NCBI GenBank assembly: GCA_004552965.1
Contig: SFMU01000002.1
Coordinates: forward strand, 1 to 64,000
Reading direction: 5' to 3'
DNA length: 64,000 bases
From: Bacteroidales bacterium
Lineage (GTDB): Bacteria; Bacteroidota; Bacteroidia; Bacteroidales; UBA932
The notes under the pieces are model-generated. The model was not told the origin of the DNA and searched no databases. It worked only from the letters and a program-made list of their open reading frames with translations. The position numbers and the translations under genes are program-made. Each line of letters begins with the position of its first letter. The first letter of the stretch is position 1. Below are positions 9,309 through 18,393 of this stretch, piece after piece.

Positions 9309-10892
9309 CTACTCCCACTCGATTGTTGCCGGCGGTTTGGAGGAAATGTCGTAGACTACCCTGTTCACGCCCTTGACCTTGTTGATGATTTCGTTGGAGA
9401 CATTGGCAAGGAAATCGTAAGGGAAGTGGAACCAGTCTGCGGTCATCGCGTCGGTGGACACCACCGCTCTCAGCGCAACCGGATTCTCGTAGGTCCTCTC
9501 ATCACCCATCACACCGACACTCTTGATCGGCAGGAGGATGACACCTGCCTGCCAGATTGCATCGTAGAGCGTCTTTGCCTCTACACGCGGATCTGAGGCT
9601 GAAGGCAGATGGAGTGAGGAACAGTCATAGTTGCGCAAGCCCCTGATGTAGATGTCGTCGGCCTCGCGCAGAACCCTGAGCTTTTCCTCGGTGATCTCGC
9701 CGATGATTCTGATAGCGAGAGAAGGACCCGGGAACGGATGTCTTCCGACCAGCTCATCCTTGATGCCCAGAGCGCGGCCCACTCTGCGGACCTCGTCCTT
9801 GAACAGCATCCTCAGCGGCTCCACGATCTTCAGATTCATCTTCTCCGGCAGCCCGCCCACATTGTGGTGGGACTTGATTTTCGAGGCGATTCCCTCTATG
9901 CCGGCCGATTCGATGACGTCAGGGTAGATGGTTCCCTGAGCCAGCCAGCGGGCATTGCCGACAGTCCTGGCGTATTTGTCGAAAGTCTCGACGAAGAGCC
10001 TTCCGATGATCTTCCTTTTGGTTTCCGGATCGCTGACTCCGGCAAGCTCCGCGAGGAACTCCTTCGATGCGTCAGCTCCGATCACGTTGAGGTCCATGCT
10101 CTTGTAGGATTCGAGGACATCTTCATATTCATTCTTCCTGAGCAGGCCGTTGTTTACGAATATGCAGGTGAGGTTATGCCCTATGGCCTTGTTGAGCAGG
10201 GCGGCGGCCACTGTCGAGTCCACGCCTCCGCTGAGCCCGAGGATGACTTTGTCGTCCCCGACCTGCTTCCTGATCGCCTCCACCGTGGTCTCTATGAACG
10301 AATCCGGAGTCCAGTCGCCCTTGCATCCGCATATTCCCAGAGCGAAATTGCCGAGAATCCTGCTTCCTTCCGTCGTGTGGAAGACCTCCGGGTGGAACTG
10401 GACGGCGTAGGTTTTCTCTCCCTTGAAACTGAAGGCTGCGTTGGTCACGTTCTCCGTCGATGCGATGACCTCCGCCCCTTCCGGCAGCCTGGAGATGGTG
10501 TCTCCGTGCGACATCCAGACCTGTGAGGCTGCAGGCACTCCGGACAGGAGAGGGGAATCCTCCCTGACGACCTGCATGGTGGCGCGTCCGTACTCCCTTG
10601 AGAGGGACCCTTCCACATCGCCGCCGAACCTGTAGGCGAGATACTGGGCGCCGTAGCATATTCCCAGAAGCGGAAAGACTCCCTTGATGCCGCTCAGGTC
10701 GATCTGAGGGGCATTGCTGTCCCTGACCGAGCAGGGGCTTCCGGAGAGGATGACACCTTTGACGTCGGCATCGAGGGCCGGCACTTTGTTGAACGGATAG
10801 ATTTCGCAATAGACATTCAGCTCGCGCAGGCGGCGGCCTATCAGCTGGGTGACCTGCGAACCGAAATCAAGGATGATGATTTTTTCTGCCAT
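9309..10892 (-). CDS. guaA: GMP synthase (glutamine-hydrolysing)
   Basis: GuaA converts XMP, ATP and glutamine to GMP in the cytoplasm. The 527-residue protein has an N-terminal class I glutamine amidotransferase domain (Cys79 in GICYGAQYL, His in FHPEVFHT), then an ATP pyrophosphatase domain with the PP-loop GLSGGVDST near residue 220, and the C-terminal dimerisation domain ending in KPPATIEWE. Full length, with no anomalies. A TATCTTTG element lies 22 bases upstream, and metY follows directly. Confidence 0.98.
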   Translation of the reverse strand: MAEKIIILDFGSQVTQLIGRRLRELNVYCEIYPFNKVPALDADVKGVILSGSPCSVRDSNAPQIDLSGIKGVFPLLGICYGAQYLAYRFGGDVEGSLSREYGRATMQVVREDSPLLSGVPAASQVWMSHGDTISRLPEGAEVIASTENVTNAAFSFKGEKTYAVQFHPEVFHTTEGSRILGNFALGICGCKGDWTPDSFIETTVEAIRKQVGDDKVILGLSGGVDSTVAAALLNKAIGHNLTCIFVNNGLLRKNEYEDVLESYKSMDLNVIGADASKEFLAELAGVSDPETKRKIIGRLFVETFDKYARTVGNARWLAQGTIYPDVIESAGIEGIASKIKSHHNVGGLPEKMNLKIVEPLRMLFKDEVRRVGRALGIKDELVGRHPFPGPSLAIRIIGEITEEKLRVLREADDIYIRGLRNYDCSSLHLPSASDPRVEAKTLYDAIWQAGVILLPIKSVGVMGDERTYENPVALRAVVSTDAMTADWFHFPYDFLANVSNEIINKVKGVNRVVYDISSKPPATIEWE

Positions 10893-10914
10893 TTGTGATG
10901 GTTGTTAGGAGAGA

Positions 10915-10922
10915 CAAAGATA
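10915..10922 (-). promoter_or_regulatory. -7 promoter element of guaA
   Basis: TATCTTTG on the minus strand, matching TAnnTTTG. The predicted leader is short, about 16-18 bases to the guaA ATG at 10892. Confidence 0.55.
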
Positions 10923-10991
10923 CGAATTCTGTCCGAGAATTTTCCGGGAATTCTTCCGGCTGTCAAGTTTATGATAAAAAATGGTGAAAAG

Positions 10992-11041
10992 TGAATATTA
11001 TTTGAAAAAATATCCATATATTTGCATTACTTTTGAATATT
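10992..11041 (+). promoter_or_regulatory. Candidate ArgR operator: paired TGAATATT half-sites
   Basis: TGAATATT occurs at 10992-10999 and again at 11034-11041, one copy on each side of the argR -7 element. The copies are 42 bases apart, close to four helical turns. TGAAT is the conserved half of the classical ARG box (TGAATnnnnATTCA). Each copy is only an imperfect palindrome. The placement suggests autoregulation by ArgR; this is inference. Confidence 0.35.
11017..11024 (+). promoter_or_regulatory. -7 promoter element of the arginine operon
   Basis: TATATTTG fits TAnnTTTG. It predicts a start near 11030 and a leader of about 24 bases before the argR ATG at 11054. No other good element is seen before typA, so it probably serves the whole operon. 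Confidence 0.55.
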
Positions 11042-11053
11042 TATACTCGAAGA

Positions 11054-11518
11054 ATGAAAGGAAAACAAGAAAGGCACAATCTGATCAGGCAGATAGTGAA
11101 AGAGCACAAAGTGGCTAACCAGGAGGAGCTTTCCTCCCTGCTGGAACGCCATGGCCTCAGTGTCGCCCAGGCTACCCTTTCCAGAGACATCCGCGAGCTC
11201 CACATCACCAAGGCTCACGGGGAAGATGGCTACTGTTACCGTCTGCAGACCCAGCGTCCCGAGACGGCATATTCGGGATTCAAGACTTCGGGAAGCATCC
11301 TCAGCCTTGAGACATCCGGGAATATGGCGGTGGTCAAGACCCGCGCCGGCCATGCTCCGATGGTGGCTTCCCTCATTGATGAGGCTGAGTTTCCCCAGGT
11401 GATGGGCACTATTGCCGGCGACGACACCATCTTCCTTGCGCTCAGGGATTCTGTCCGGACCGACACCTTCCTGTCTTCCTTCTTCTCCGTGCTCGGAATG
11501 CCCGAGAACAAACGCTAA
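11054..11518 (+). CDS. argR: Arginine repressor ArgR
   Basis: This 154-residue regulator represses arginine biosynthesis when arginine is bound; the family acts as a hexamer. The N-terminal winged helix spans about residues 1-70 (VANQEELSSLL, VAQATLSRDIRELH). The C-terminal arginine-binding and oligomerisation domain has the GTIAGDDT motif. An in-frame TTG lies 21 bases upstream, but ATG 11054 gives the usual family length. It leads the arginine operon, which argues for local and autogenous control. Confidence 0.93.
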   Translation: MKGKQERHNLIRQIVKEHKVANQEELSSLLERHGLSVAQATLSRDIRELHITKAHGEDGYCYRLQTQRPETAYSGFKTSGSILSLETSGNMAVVKTRAGHAPMVASLIDEAEFPQVMGTIAGDDTIFLALRDSVRTDTFLSSFFSVLGMPENKR

Positions 11519-11542
11519 TGGACATAGAACAGACAAACAGAC

Positions 11543-12163
11543 ATGACAACCCCAGAACTTACAGTGGAGGTGGCTTCGGAGAAACACCTCAAGTTTGTGG
11601 ATGAGATTCTCAGGACGATAGAAGATGCTGCCAAGGTCAGAGGGACCGGCATCGCCAAGAGAAAACCGGAATACATTGTTCAGAAAATCAACCAGGCCAA
11701 GGCTGTGATAGCGATGAGCGGCGAGAGGTTCGCCGGGTTCAGCTACATCGAGACTTGGGAGCATCACCGGTATGTGACCACCTCGGGTCTGATTGTCCAT
11801 CCCGATTTCCGGGGGATGGGTGTGGCCAAGATGATCAAGGACATGACCTTCACCCTTGCAAGGATCAGATGGCCGAAAGCGAAGATATTCTCCCTGACCA
11901 GCGGGGCGGCCGTGATGGCGATGAACACCAAACTGGGTTACAAGCCGGTGACTTTTGCCGACCTGACCGACGACGAGGCCTTCTGGAAGGGCTGTGAGGG
12001 CTGTATCAACGTGGATGTCCTCAAGCGTACCGGCCGCAAGTACTGCATCTGTACCGGGATGCTCTTCGATCCGGAGGAACATCTCCCTGCGAAGATACCT
12101 CAGGAAGTCCTGGAGCGGATCCGCAAGATCGATGCTGAGCAGCACCAGTCGGAAGAAAAATGA
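11543..12163 (+). CDS. GNAT acyltransferase, candidate N-acylglutamate synthase
   Basis: This 206-residue GNAT protein has the acyl-CoA-binding signature in IVHPDFRGMGVAKMIK (about residues 85-100). The C-terminal third carries four cysteines (GCEGC and CIC) that could hold a metal or be structural. It sits 24 bases after argR and 28 before argG, inside an operon that otherwise supplies every later step of arginine synthesis. No classical ArgA (kinase-like plus GNAT) or ArgJ is present in the window. I infer that it acylates glutamate (acetyl or succinyl donor) as the first committed step. The fold is firm; the reaction is a hypothesis. A protein or small-molecule N-acetyltransferase is the alternative. 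Confidence 0.78.
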   Translation: MTTPELTVEVASEKHLKFVDEILRTIEDAAKVRGTGIAKRKPEYIVQKINQAKAVIAMSGERFAGFSYIETWEHHRYVTTSGLIVHPDFRGMGVAKMIKDMTFTLARIRWPKAKIFSLTSGAAVMAMNTKLGYKPVTFADLTDDEAFWKGCEGCINVDVLKRTGRKYCICTGMLFDPEEHLPAKIPQEVLERIRKIDAEQHQSEEK

Positions 12164-12191
12164 ATCATTATCGGATAACGAAACGAATATT

Positions 12192-13412
12192 ATGGATAAA
12201 AAGAAAGTTGTGGTCGCGTTCAGCGGCGGTCTTGACACCTCCTACACGGTGATGTACCTTGCAAAGGAGAAAGGCTATGAGGTTTATGCGGCTTGCGCCA
12301 ACACCGGAGGATTCAGCCCGGAACAGCTGAAGACCAATGAAGAGAATGCGTACAAGCTAGGCGCCAAGTCTTATGTGACTCTGGATGTGACCAGGGAGTA
12401 CTATGACAAGAGCCTGCGCTACATGATTTACGGAAACGTCCTTCGCAACGGCACTTACCCGATTTCGGTATCTTCCGAGAGAATATTCCAGGGTATGGCC
12501 ATAGCCCGTTATGCGAAGGAGATCGGCGCAGATGCCATTGCGCATGGTTCGACAGGTGCCGGCAACGACCAGGTCCGCTTCGACATGACCTTCCTCGTGA
12601 TGGCTCCGGGACTGGAGATCATCACCCTCACCCGTGACAGCAATCTCAGCCGCCAGGAGGAGATAGACTATCTCAATTCCAATGGTTTCCCGGCCGATTT
12701 CAAGAAACTCAAGTATTCCTACAATGTGGGAATCTGGGGGACCTCCATCTGCGGAGGCGAAATCCTCGACAGCAGGCAGGGCCTTCCTGAATCTGCCTAC
12801 CTCAAGCAGGTGGAAAAGACCGGCAGCGAAGTCATTGCCCTGAAGTTCAGCAAGGGACAGCTCGTGGGAGTCAACGGAGAGGAATTCACGGATCACATCA
12901 AGGCCATCCAGAAGGTTGAGGAAATCGCCGCTCCTTATGGAATCGGCAGGGATATGCACGTCGGAGACACCATCATCGGCATCAAGGGTCGCGTCGGCTT
13001 CGAGGCTGCAGCGCCTATGCTCATCATCGCCGCCCACAAGTTCCTCGAAAAGTTCACCCTGAGCAAGTGGCAGCAGTACTGGAAGGACCAGGTCGCAAAC
13101 TGGTACGGAATGTTCCTGCACGAGAGCCAGTATCTCGAGCCTGTGATGAGAGACATCGAGGCTATGCTCGAAAGCAGCCAGCGCCATGTCAACGGAGTCG
13201 TGACGATGGAACTCCGTCCATATTCATTCCAGACCGTCGGAGTCGATTCCCCTGACGACCTCGTCAAGAACAAGCTCGGTGAATATGGCGAAGGCGCCAA
13301 GGGCTGGACTTCGGATGATGCAAAGGGTTTCATCAAGGTGACCTCGACGGCGCTCCGTGCATATTACCTCAATCACAAGGATGAGGCTGAACAAATTGAA
13401 AATGAACTGTAA
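12192..13412 (+). CDS. argG: Argininosuccinate synthase
   Basis: ArgG condenses citrulline and aspartate with ATP to argininosuccinate. The 406-residue protein begins MDKKKVVVAFSGGLDTS, with the PP-loop ATP site at residues 11-17. The frame is open for 66 codons upstream, through the end of the GNAT gene, but ATG 12192 matches the family N-terminus exactly. The stop TAA shares its last base with the argC ATG, so translational coupling is likely. Confidence 0.97.
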   Translation: MDKKKVVVAFSGGLDTSYTVMYLAKEKGYEVYAACANTGGFSPEQLKTNEENAYKLGAKSYVTLDVTREYYDKSLRYMIYGNVLRNGTYPISVSSERIFQGMAIARYAKEIGADAIAHGSTGAGNDQVRFDMTFLVMAPGLEIITLTRDSNLSRQEEIDYLNSNGFPADFKKLKYSYNVGIWGTSICGGEILDSRQGLPESAYLKQVEKTGSEVIALKFSKGQLVGVNGEEFTDHIKAIQKVEEIAAPYGIGRDMHVGDTIIGIKGRVGFEAAAPMLIIAAHKFLEKFTLSKWQQYWKDQVANWYGMFLHESQYLEPVMRDIEAMLESSQRHVNGVVTMELRPYSFQTVGVDSPDDLVKNKLGEYGEGAKGWTSDDAKGFIKVTSTALRAYYLNHKDEAEQIENEL

Positions 13413-14389
13413 TGACATCTGACGGAAAGATAAAGGCCGGCATCATCGGCGGAGCCGGATACACTGCCGGTGAACTCATCCGGATCCTGGTCAACCATCC
13501 TGCGGTATCTCTAGGGTTCGTGCATTCCACCAGCAATGCCGGGAACAAGCTCTGCAGCGTGCACTCGGGTCTCATCGGCGACACGGACATGGTCTTCAGT
13601 GACACTTACGACCTCTCATCTGTCGATGTCCTCTTCCTCTGCTCCGGTCACGGAAAGAGCACTGCCTTCTGGGCGGAGAACAGCAGGCCGGAAGGCTTGA
13701 AGGTCATCGATCTGGCGCAGGACTACCGTGACGAATCCGAGGGCTATGTCTATGGGCTTCCTGAAATCAACAGGGAGAGGATTGCAGGAGCCATGCTGGT
13801 AGCCAATCCTGGCTGCTTCGCCACCTGCATCCAGCTTGCTCTCCTTCCTCTTGCGGCAGCCGGGAAGCTGACTGCGGAGGTCAATGTGACTGCCATCACC
13901 GGCTCCACCGGTGCCGGAGTCAAACCGGGAGCGACAACCCATTTCAGCTGGCGCAACAACAATGTCTCAGTGTACAAGGCTTTCGGACATCAGCACCTCA
14001 TCGAGATAGGAATGAATGTCCACAAGCTTCAGGGCAGCTTCGACAAGGAAATCAACTTCATCCCGGTCAGGGGAGACTTCGCCCGTGGCATCCTGGCTTC
14101 CCTCTACACCGAGTCCGACATGACTGCAGAAGAGGCAACGGCTCTGTACAGGGACTTCTACAAAGATGCGGCCTTCACATTCGTCTCGGACTCCAATGTA
14201 GACCTCAAACAGGTCGTGAACACCAACAAGGCCGTGCTTTCCATCGAAAAGCATGGAACCAAGCTGCTTGTCAATTCCGTCGTGGACAATCTCCTGAAGG
14301 GGGCTTCCGGCCAGGCGGTGCAGAACATGAACCTGATGTTCGGACTTCCTGAGAAGACCGGCCTCAATCTGAAGGCCTCTGCATTCTGA
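13412..14389 (+). CDS. argC: N-acyl-gamma-glutamyl-phosphate reductase
   Basis: ArgC reduces N-acyl-gamma-glutamyl phosphate to the semialdehyde with NADPH. The 325-residue protein has the dinucleotide motif GGAGYTAGEL near the N-terminus and the catalytic cysteine Cys135 in ANPGCFATC. Its start overlaps the argG stop by one base. Whether the acyl group is acetyl or succinyl in this organism depends on the pathway type discussed under argF'. Confidence 0.97.
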   Translation: MTSDGKIKAGIIGGAGYTAGELIRILVNHPAVSLGFVHSTSNAGNKLCSVHSGLIGDTDMVFSDTYDLSSVDVLFLCSGHGKSTAFWAENSRPEGLKVIDLAQDYRDESEGYVYGLPEINRERIAGAMLVANPGCFATCIQLALLPLAAAGKLTAEVNVTAITGSTGAGVKPGATTHFSWRNNNVSVYKAFGHQHLIEIGMNVHKLQGSFDKEINFIPVRGDFARGILASLYTESDMTAEEATALYRDFYKDAAFTFVSDSNVDLKQVVNTNKAVLSIEKHGTKLLVNSVVDNLLKGASGQAVQNMNLMFGLPEKTGLNLKASAF

Positions 14390-14429
14390 CCAGGAGACAT
14401 CCGAACACCTTAGTATCAATCCCTTTGCA

Positions 14430-15554
14430 ATGAATCTTTTTGACGTATATTCACTCTATGATGTCGTCCCTGTGAAGGCCAGTGGCGCCAGGGTCTGGGA
14501 CGACAAGGGACAGGAATACCTCGACCTTTACGGTGGCCATGCCGTGATCTCGATAGGCCATTCACATCCCGACTATGTGGCTGCCATCACCGACCAGCTG
14601 GGCCGCATCGGTTTCTATTCCAACAGCGTGGTCAATCCTCTGCAGGAGGAACTTGCCCGTAAGCTGGGCGAGGCTTCCGGTTATGAGGATTATTCCCTGT
14701 TCCTGGACAATTCCGGAGCCGAATCCAATGAGAATGCCATGAAACTGGCTTCCTTCCACACCGGCAGGGACCGTATCGTCGCTTTCCGCAAGAGTTTTCA
14801 CGGCAGGACTTCGGGTGCAGTCGCCGTCACTGACAATCCCAAGATTGTCTCTCCTTTCAATTCCCATCACAAGGTCTCTTTCTGCGAACTTGAGGATGCG
14901 GCAGGAGTAGAGGCTGAACTCATGAAAGGCGACGTCGCAGGTGTGATCATCGAAGGAATCCAGGGTTGCGGAGGCATCAATGTCCCGACCGCTTCCTTCA
15001 TGCAGACTCTCGCCGCCCTCTGCCGCAAGTACGGCACCGTGCTCATCCTCGATGAGGTGCAGAGCGGCTACGGCCGGACCGGCAGGTTCTTTGCCCATCA
15101 GTGGTACGGCATCAGGCCGGACATCATCACGATGGGGAAAGGCATCGCGAACGGCTTCCCTTGTGGCGGAATCCTGATCTCTCCGGAGTTCAAGGCGGTC
15201 AAGGGGATGCTGGGCACGACTTTCGGCGGCAACTATCTTGCGATGGCGGCTGCAATCTCGGTCCTGGATGTCATCGCGAAGGAGAATCTCGTGGAGAATG
15301 CCCTGAAGGTGGGTGAGCATATTCTTGCTAATATTCCCGCCTCCGACAGGATAAAGGAGGTGAGGGGAAAGGGTCTTATGATCGGCATCGAGTTCAACGA
15401 AAGCGTGGCTCCCCTCAGGAAGGAACTCCTTTTTGAAAAACACATATTCACAGGTGTGGCCGGGTCTACGATGATCCGCCTGCTGGCTCCTCTCTGCATC
15501 GGAACCGAGGATGCCGACACATTTATCAAAGCATTGAAAGAAGTATTGTCATGA
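14430..15554 (+). CDS. argD: N-acylornithine aminotransferase
   Basis: This class III PLP aminotransferase of 374 residues converts N-acylglutamate semialdehyde to N-acylornithine with glutamate as amino donor. Hallmarks are GGHAVISIGHSHP, the LDEVQSGYGRTG active-site stretch, and the PLP lysine Lys237 in ITMGKGIANG. The stop overlaps the argF' start by four bases (ATGA). Confidence 0.95.
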   Translation: MNLFDVYSLYDVVPVKASGARVWDDKGQEYLDLYGGHAVISIGHSHPDYVAAITDQLGRIGFYSNSVVNPLQEELARKLGEASGYEDYSLFLDNSGAESNENAMKLASFHTGRDRIVAFRKSFHGRTSGAVAVTDNPKIVSPFNSHHKVSFCELEDAAGVEAELMKGDVAGVIIEGIQGCGGINVPTASFMQTLAALCRKYGTVLILDEVQSGYGRTGRFFAHQWYGIRPDIITMGKGIANGFPCGGILISPEFKAVKGMLGTTFGGNYLAMAAAISVLDVIAKENLVENALKVGEHILANIPASDRIKEVRGKGLMIGIEFNESVAPLRKELLFEKHIFTGVAGSTMIRLLAPLCIGTEDADTFIKALKEVLS

Positions 15555-16516
15555 GAAAATTTTTCAACGTGGGTGACATCGGTGACATCGCCGCCGCCCT
15601 TGAAGAGGCCCGTGAGGTGAAAAAGAACAGGTTCGCCTGGAAGCACCTCGGGGAGAACCGGACCATAATGCTCGTTTTCTTCAACAGCAGCCTCAGGACG
15701 CGCCTGAGCAGTCAGAAAGCGGCTACCAACCTGGGCATGAACCCGATTGTGCTGAACATCGGCCAGGAGAGCTGGAAGCTTGAGACAGAGCTTGGCGTCG
15801 TCATGGACGGCGACAGGGGCGAGCATCTGCGCGAGGCTATCCCTGTGATGGCAAGCTATTGCGACATCATCGGAGTGCGCAGTTTCGCCGGCCTGAAGGA
15901 TCGTGAATATGATTACTCGGAGACTGTCCTCAGCCAGTTCATCGAATATTCCGGCAAGCCCGTCATCAGCCTTGAATCGGCCACTGTCCATCCTTGCCAG
16001 GCTTTCGCCGACCTGATCACCATCGATGAGTTCAAGAAAAAGGCCCGTCCGAAGGTCGTCCTCTCCTGGGCTCCACATCCGAAGGCTCTTCCCCAGGCTG
16101 TCCCGAATTCATTCGCGGAATGGATGAATGCCGCCGATGTGGATTTCGTCATCACCAATCCTGAAGGCTATGACCTGGATCCGAAGTTCGCCGGTGACGC
16201 CATCGTCGAACACGACCAGATGAAGGCTCTCGAAGGGGCTGATTTCGTCTATGCCAAGAACTGGAGCTGTCCGGGAGTCAACAATCCTGACGACTATGGC
16301 AAGATCCTCAGCAAGGATCCTTCCTGGACCATCGATGCAAAGCATATGGCTGTCACCGACAATGCCTTTTTCATGCACTGCCTGCCGGTCAGGCGCAATG
16401 TGATAGTCAGCGACGAGGTCATCGATTCGCCGCAGAGCATCGTGATCCCTGAGGCTGCCAACCGTGAGATCTCGGCTCAGGTCGTGATGAAAAGGATGCT
16501 TGAGAGCCTCAAATGA
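15551..16516 (+). CDS. argF': N-succinyl/N-acetylornithine carbamoyltransferase
   Basis: This transcarbamylase carbamoylates N-acylornithine rather than free ornithine, the variant first characterised in Xanthomonas (acetyl) and Bacteroides fragilis (succinyl). The 321-residue protein has SLRTR at 47-51 in place of STRTR, HPCQ at 147-150 for carbamoyl phosphate, Trp75 in ESWKLE and HCLPVRR at 276-282. Aligned by eye on Trp75, the position that separates acetyl (Glu92) from succinyl (Pro90) enzymes is Gly90 here. That is small and uncharged, so succinylornithine is the more likely substrate. It overlaps argD and argB by four bases each. An ordinary ornithine carbamoyltransferase is unlikely. 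Confidence 0.9.
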   Translation: MRKFFNVGDIGDIAAALEEAREVKKNRFAWKHLGENRTIMLVFFNSSLRTRLSSQKAATNLGMNPIVLNIGQESWKLETELGVVMDGDRGEHLREAIPVMASYCDIIGVRSFAGLKDREYDYSETVLSQFIEYSGKPVISLESATVHPCQAFADLITIDEFKKKARPKVVLSWAPHPKALPQAVPNSFAEWMNAADVDFVITNPEGYDLDPKFAGDAIVEHDQMKALEGADFVYAKNWSCPGVNNPDDYGKILSKDPSWTIDAKHMAVTDNAFFMHCLPVRRNVIVSDEVIDSPQSIVIPEAANREISAQVVMKRMLESLK

Positions 16517-17310
16517 GCCGGTTGATGAAAGAGAAACTCAACATAGTCAAGGTCGGCGGTGCTATCGTCGAGAAGGAGGAGTCCCTGGCTCCTCTTCTCA
16601 AGTCTTTCGCCGCCCTCCCCGGTTTGAAGATCCTTGTCCACGGCGGTGGCAAGATCGCTACCTCGATTGCCGCCAGCCTCGGGATCGAGACTCAGATGAT
16701 AGGAGGCCGAAGAGTCACGAGCGCCAGGATGCTGGAGGTCGTCACAATGGTCTACGGAGGTCTTGTCAACAAGAATCTCGTGGCTCGTCTTCAGGCAATG
16801 GGCCTTGATGCCATAGGCCTGACCGGAGCCGACCTGGACATCATAAGAAGCGTGCGCAGGCCTGCCGAACCGATTGATTTCGGTTTCGTGGGAGACGTCC
16901 GGAAGGTGAATGCAGAAGCCCTGCGCGACCTGCTCGCAAGGGGATCGGTCCCTGTGCTGGCCCCTCTTACCCACGACGGGAATGGCACGATCCTCAACAC
17001 CAACGGAGACACCATAGCCTCATCGGCGGCTAAGGCGCTTTCTGAATATTTTGACGTCACCCTGACCTTCTGCTCGTCGACACCGGGAGTTATGGCGGAC
17101 ATCGCGGATCCGGACAGCCTCATCCATCGGATCACACCTGAGGTCTACAGGAAACTGGTCGCCGAAGGGGTCATCTCCGACGGGATGATTCCCAAGCTTG
17201 ACAACGCCTTCGAGGCAATCGGCGCAGGGGTGACCAGAGTCGTGATCACATCCGCATCCGACATCGCCGGCGGCACCGAAATCCTGGGACAGGAACAGGA
17301 CAACGGGTAG
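16513..17310 (+). CDS. argB: N-acylglutamate kinase
   Basis: ArgB phosphorylates N-acylglutamate with ATP, the second step of the pathway. The 265-residue amino acid kinase fold shows NIVKVGGAIVEKEESL at the N-terminus, the substrate loop VHGGGKIAT, and the C-terminal segment EGVISDGMIPKLDNA. The first ATG overlaps argF' by four bases; an internal ATG at codon 5 is an alternative start. The family equivalent in Bacteroides is thought to use succinylglutamate. Confidence 0.95.
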   Translation: MSRLMKEKLNIVKVGGAIVEKEESLAPLLKSFAALPGLKILVHGGGKIATSIAASLGIETQMIGGRRVTSARMLEVVTMVYGGLVNKNLVARLQAMGLDAIGLTGADLDIIRSVRRPAEPIDFGFVGDVRKVNAEALRDLLARGSVPVLAPLTHDGNGTILNTNGDTIASSAAKALSEYFDVTLTFCSSTPGVMADIADPDSLIHRITPEVYRKLVAEGVISDGMIPKLDNAFEAIGAGVTRVVITSASDIAGGTEILGQEQDNG

Positions 17311-18363
17311 ATGCAGAAAGATATGGACACTCTCGGATTGCTCAAGAAACTCGTTTCGATACCTTCCTTCAGCCGGGAAGAAGGCCCGGCCTGCGATTTT
17401 CTGGAAGGCTGGATGAAAGAAGCCGGCCTTGGGGAAGTCCACCGCATCGGGAACAATCTCTGGGTGGAATCCTCTCCTGCCGACGACCGGCCCGTGATTC
17501 TGCTCAATGCCCACATCGACACTGTCAGACCCGCATCGGGCTACACCCGTGACCCCTTCTGCGCAACCGAGGAAGACGGTCGTCTATATGGCCTCGGAAC
17601 CAACGACGACGGTGGCTCCCTGGCGGCTCTCATTCAGGTTTATGCCCTTCTGAAGGACACCCCGCAGCCTTATCGGCTGATTCTCTCCGCTACGGCTGAG
17701 GAAGAAGTCAGCGGCAGGGGAGGGCTGGATCTGCTCCTGCCGGAAATCGGCAGGGTGGATTTCGGAATCATCGGCGAGCCTACCGGGATGCGTATGGCTG
17801 TCGCCGAAAAAGGTCTGATGGTGCTGGACTGTGTCTCTTTCGGCAAAAGCGGCCATGCCGCCAGAAATGAGGGCGTCAATGCTATCTATGAGGCTCTGGG
17901 ACCGATCGACTGGTTCAGAAACCATGTCTTCGACAGGGTCAATGACTTTCTGGGACCGGTCAAGATGACCGTCACCCAGATCGATGCCGGGACCCAGCAC
18001 AATGTCGTGCCTGACCGGTGCACCTTCGTGGTCGACGTTCGTCCGAACGGGATGTACACCAACCCGGAACTCCTTGCCATGATCAAGGATTCCGTCAATT
18101 GCGAGGTGAAGGAACGCTCCACCAGAATAGACAGTTCATCCCTTCCGATGGACCATCCGGCAGTCGTGCGCGGACTCTCCCTCGGGCTGGAACCTTTCGG
18201 TTCGCCGACAACCAGCAACCAGGCTGTCTGCCCGTTCCCAACCCTGAAAATCGGCCCTGGAGAGTCTTCCAGATCGCATTCGGCCGATGAATACATCGTC
18301 CTTGACGAAATCTCGGAAGGCGTCAGAATCCTGACCGAACTTCTGAACGGACTCGAATTATAA
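17311..18363 (+). CDS. argE: N-acylcitrulline/ornithine deacylase (M20 family, ArgE-like)
   Basis: This M20 metallohydrolase of 350 residues removes the acyl group late in the pathway. With an argF' enzyme upstream, the substrate should be N-acylcitrulline. Metal ligands appear in LNAHIDTVRP and GTNDDGG, the catalytic Glu in ATAEEEVSGRGG, and the dimerisation domain lies around residues 165-270. It starts immediately after the argB stop with no gap. It is shorter than E. coli ArgE, as is common in this phylum. DapE is the close alternative, but operon context favours the arginine role. Confidence 0.88.
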   Translation: MQKDMDTLGLLKKLVSIPSFSREEGPACDFLEGWMKEAGLGEVHRIGNNLWVESSPADDRPVILLNAHIDTVRPASGYTRDPFCATEEDGRLYGLGTNDDGGSLAALIQVYALLKDTPQPYRLILSATAEEEVSGRGGLDLLLPEIGRVDFGIIGEPTGMRMAVAEKGLMVLDCVSFGKSGHAARNEGVNAIYEALGPIDWFRNHVFDRVNDFLGPVKMTVTQIDAGTQHNVVPDRCTFVVDVRPNGMYTNPELLAMIKDSVNCEVKERSTRIDSSSLPMDHPAVVRGLSLGLEPFGSPTTSNQAVCPFPTLKIGPGESSRSHSADEYIVLDEISEGVRILTELLNGLEL

Positions 18364-18393
18364 TCAACACTGAAAAATACACTGGACATTGCA

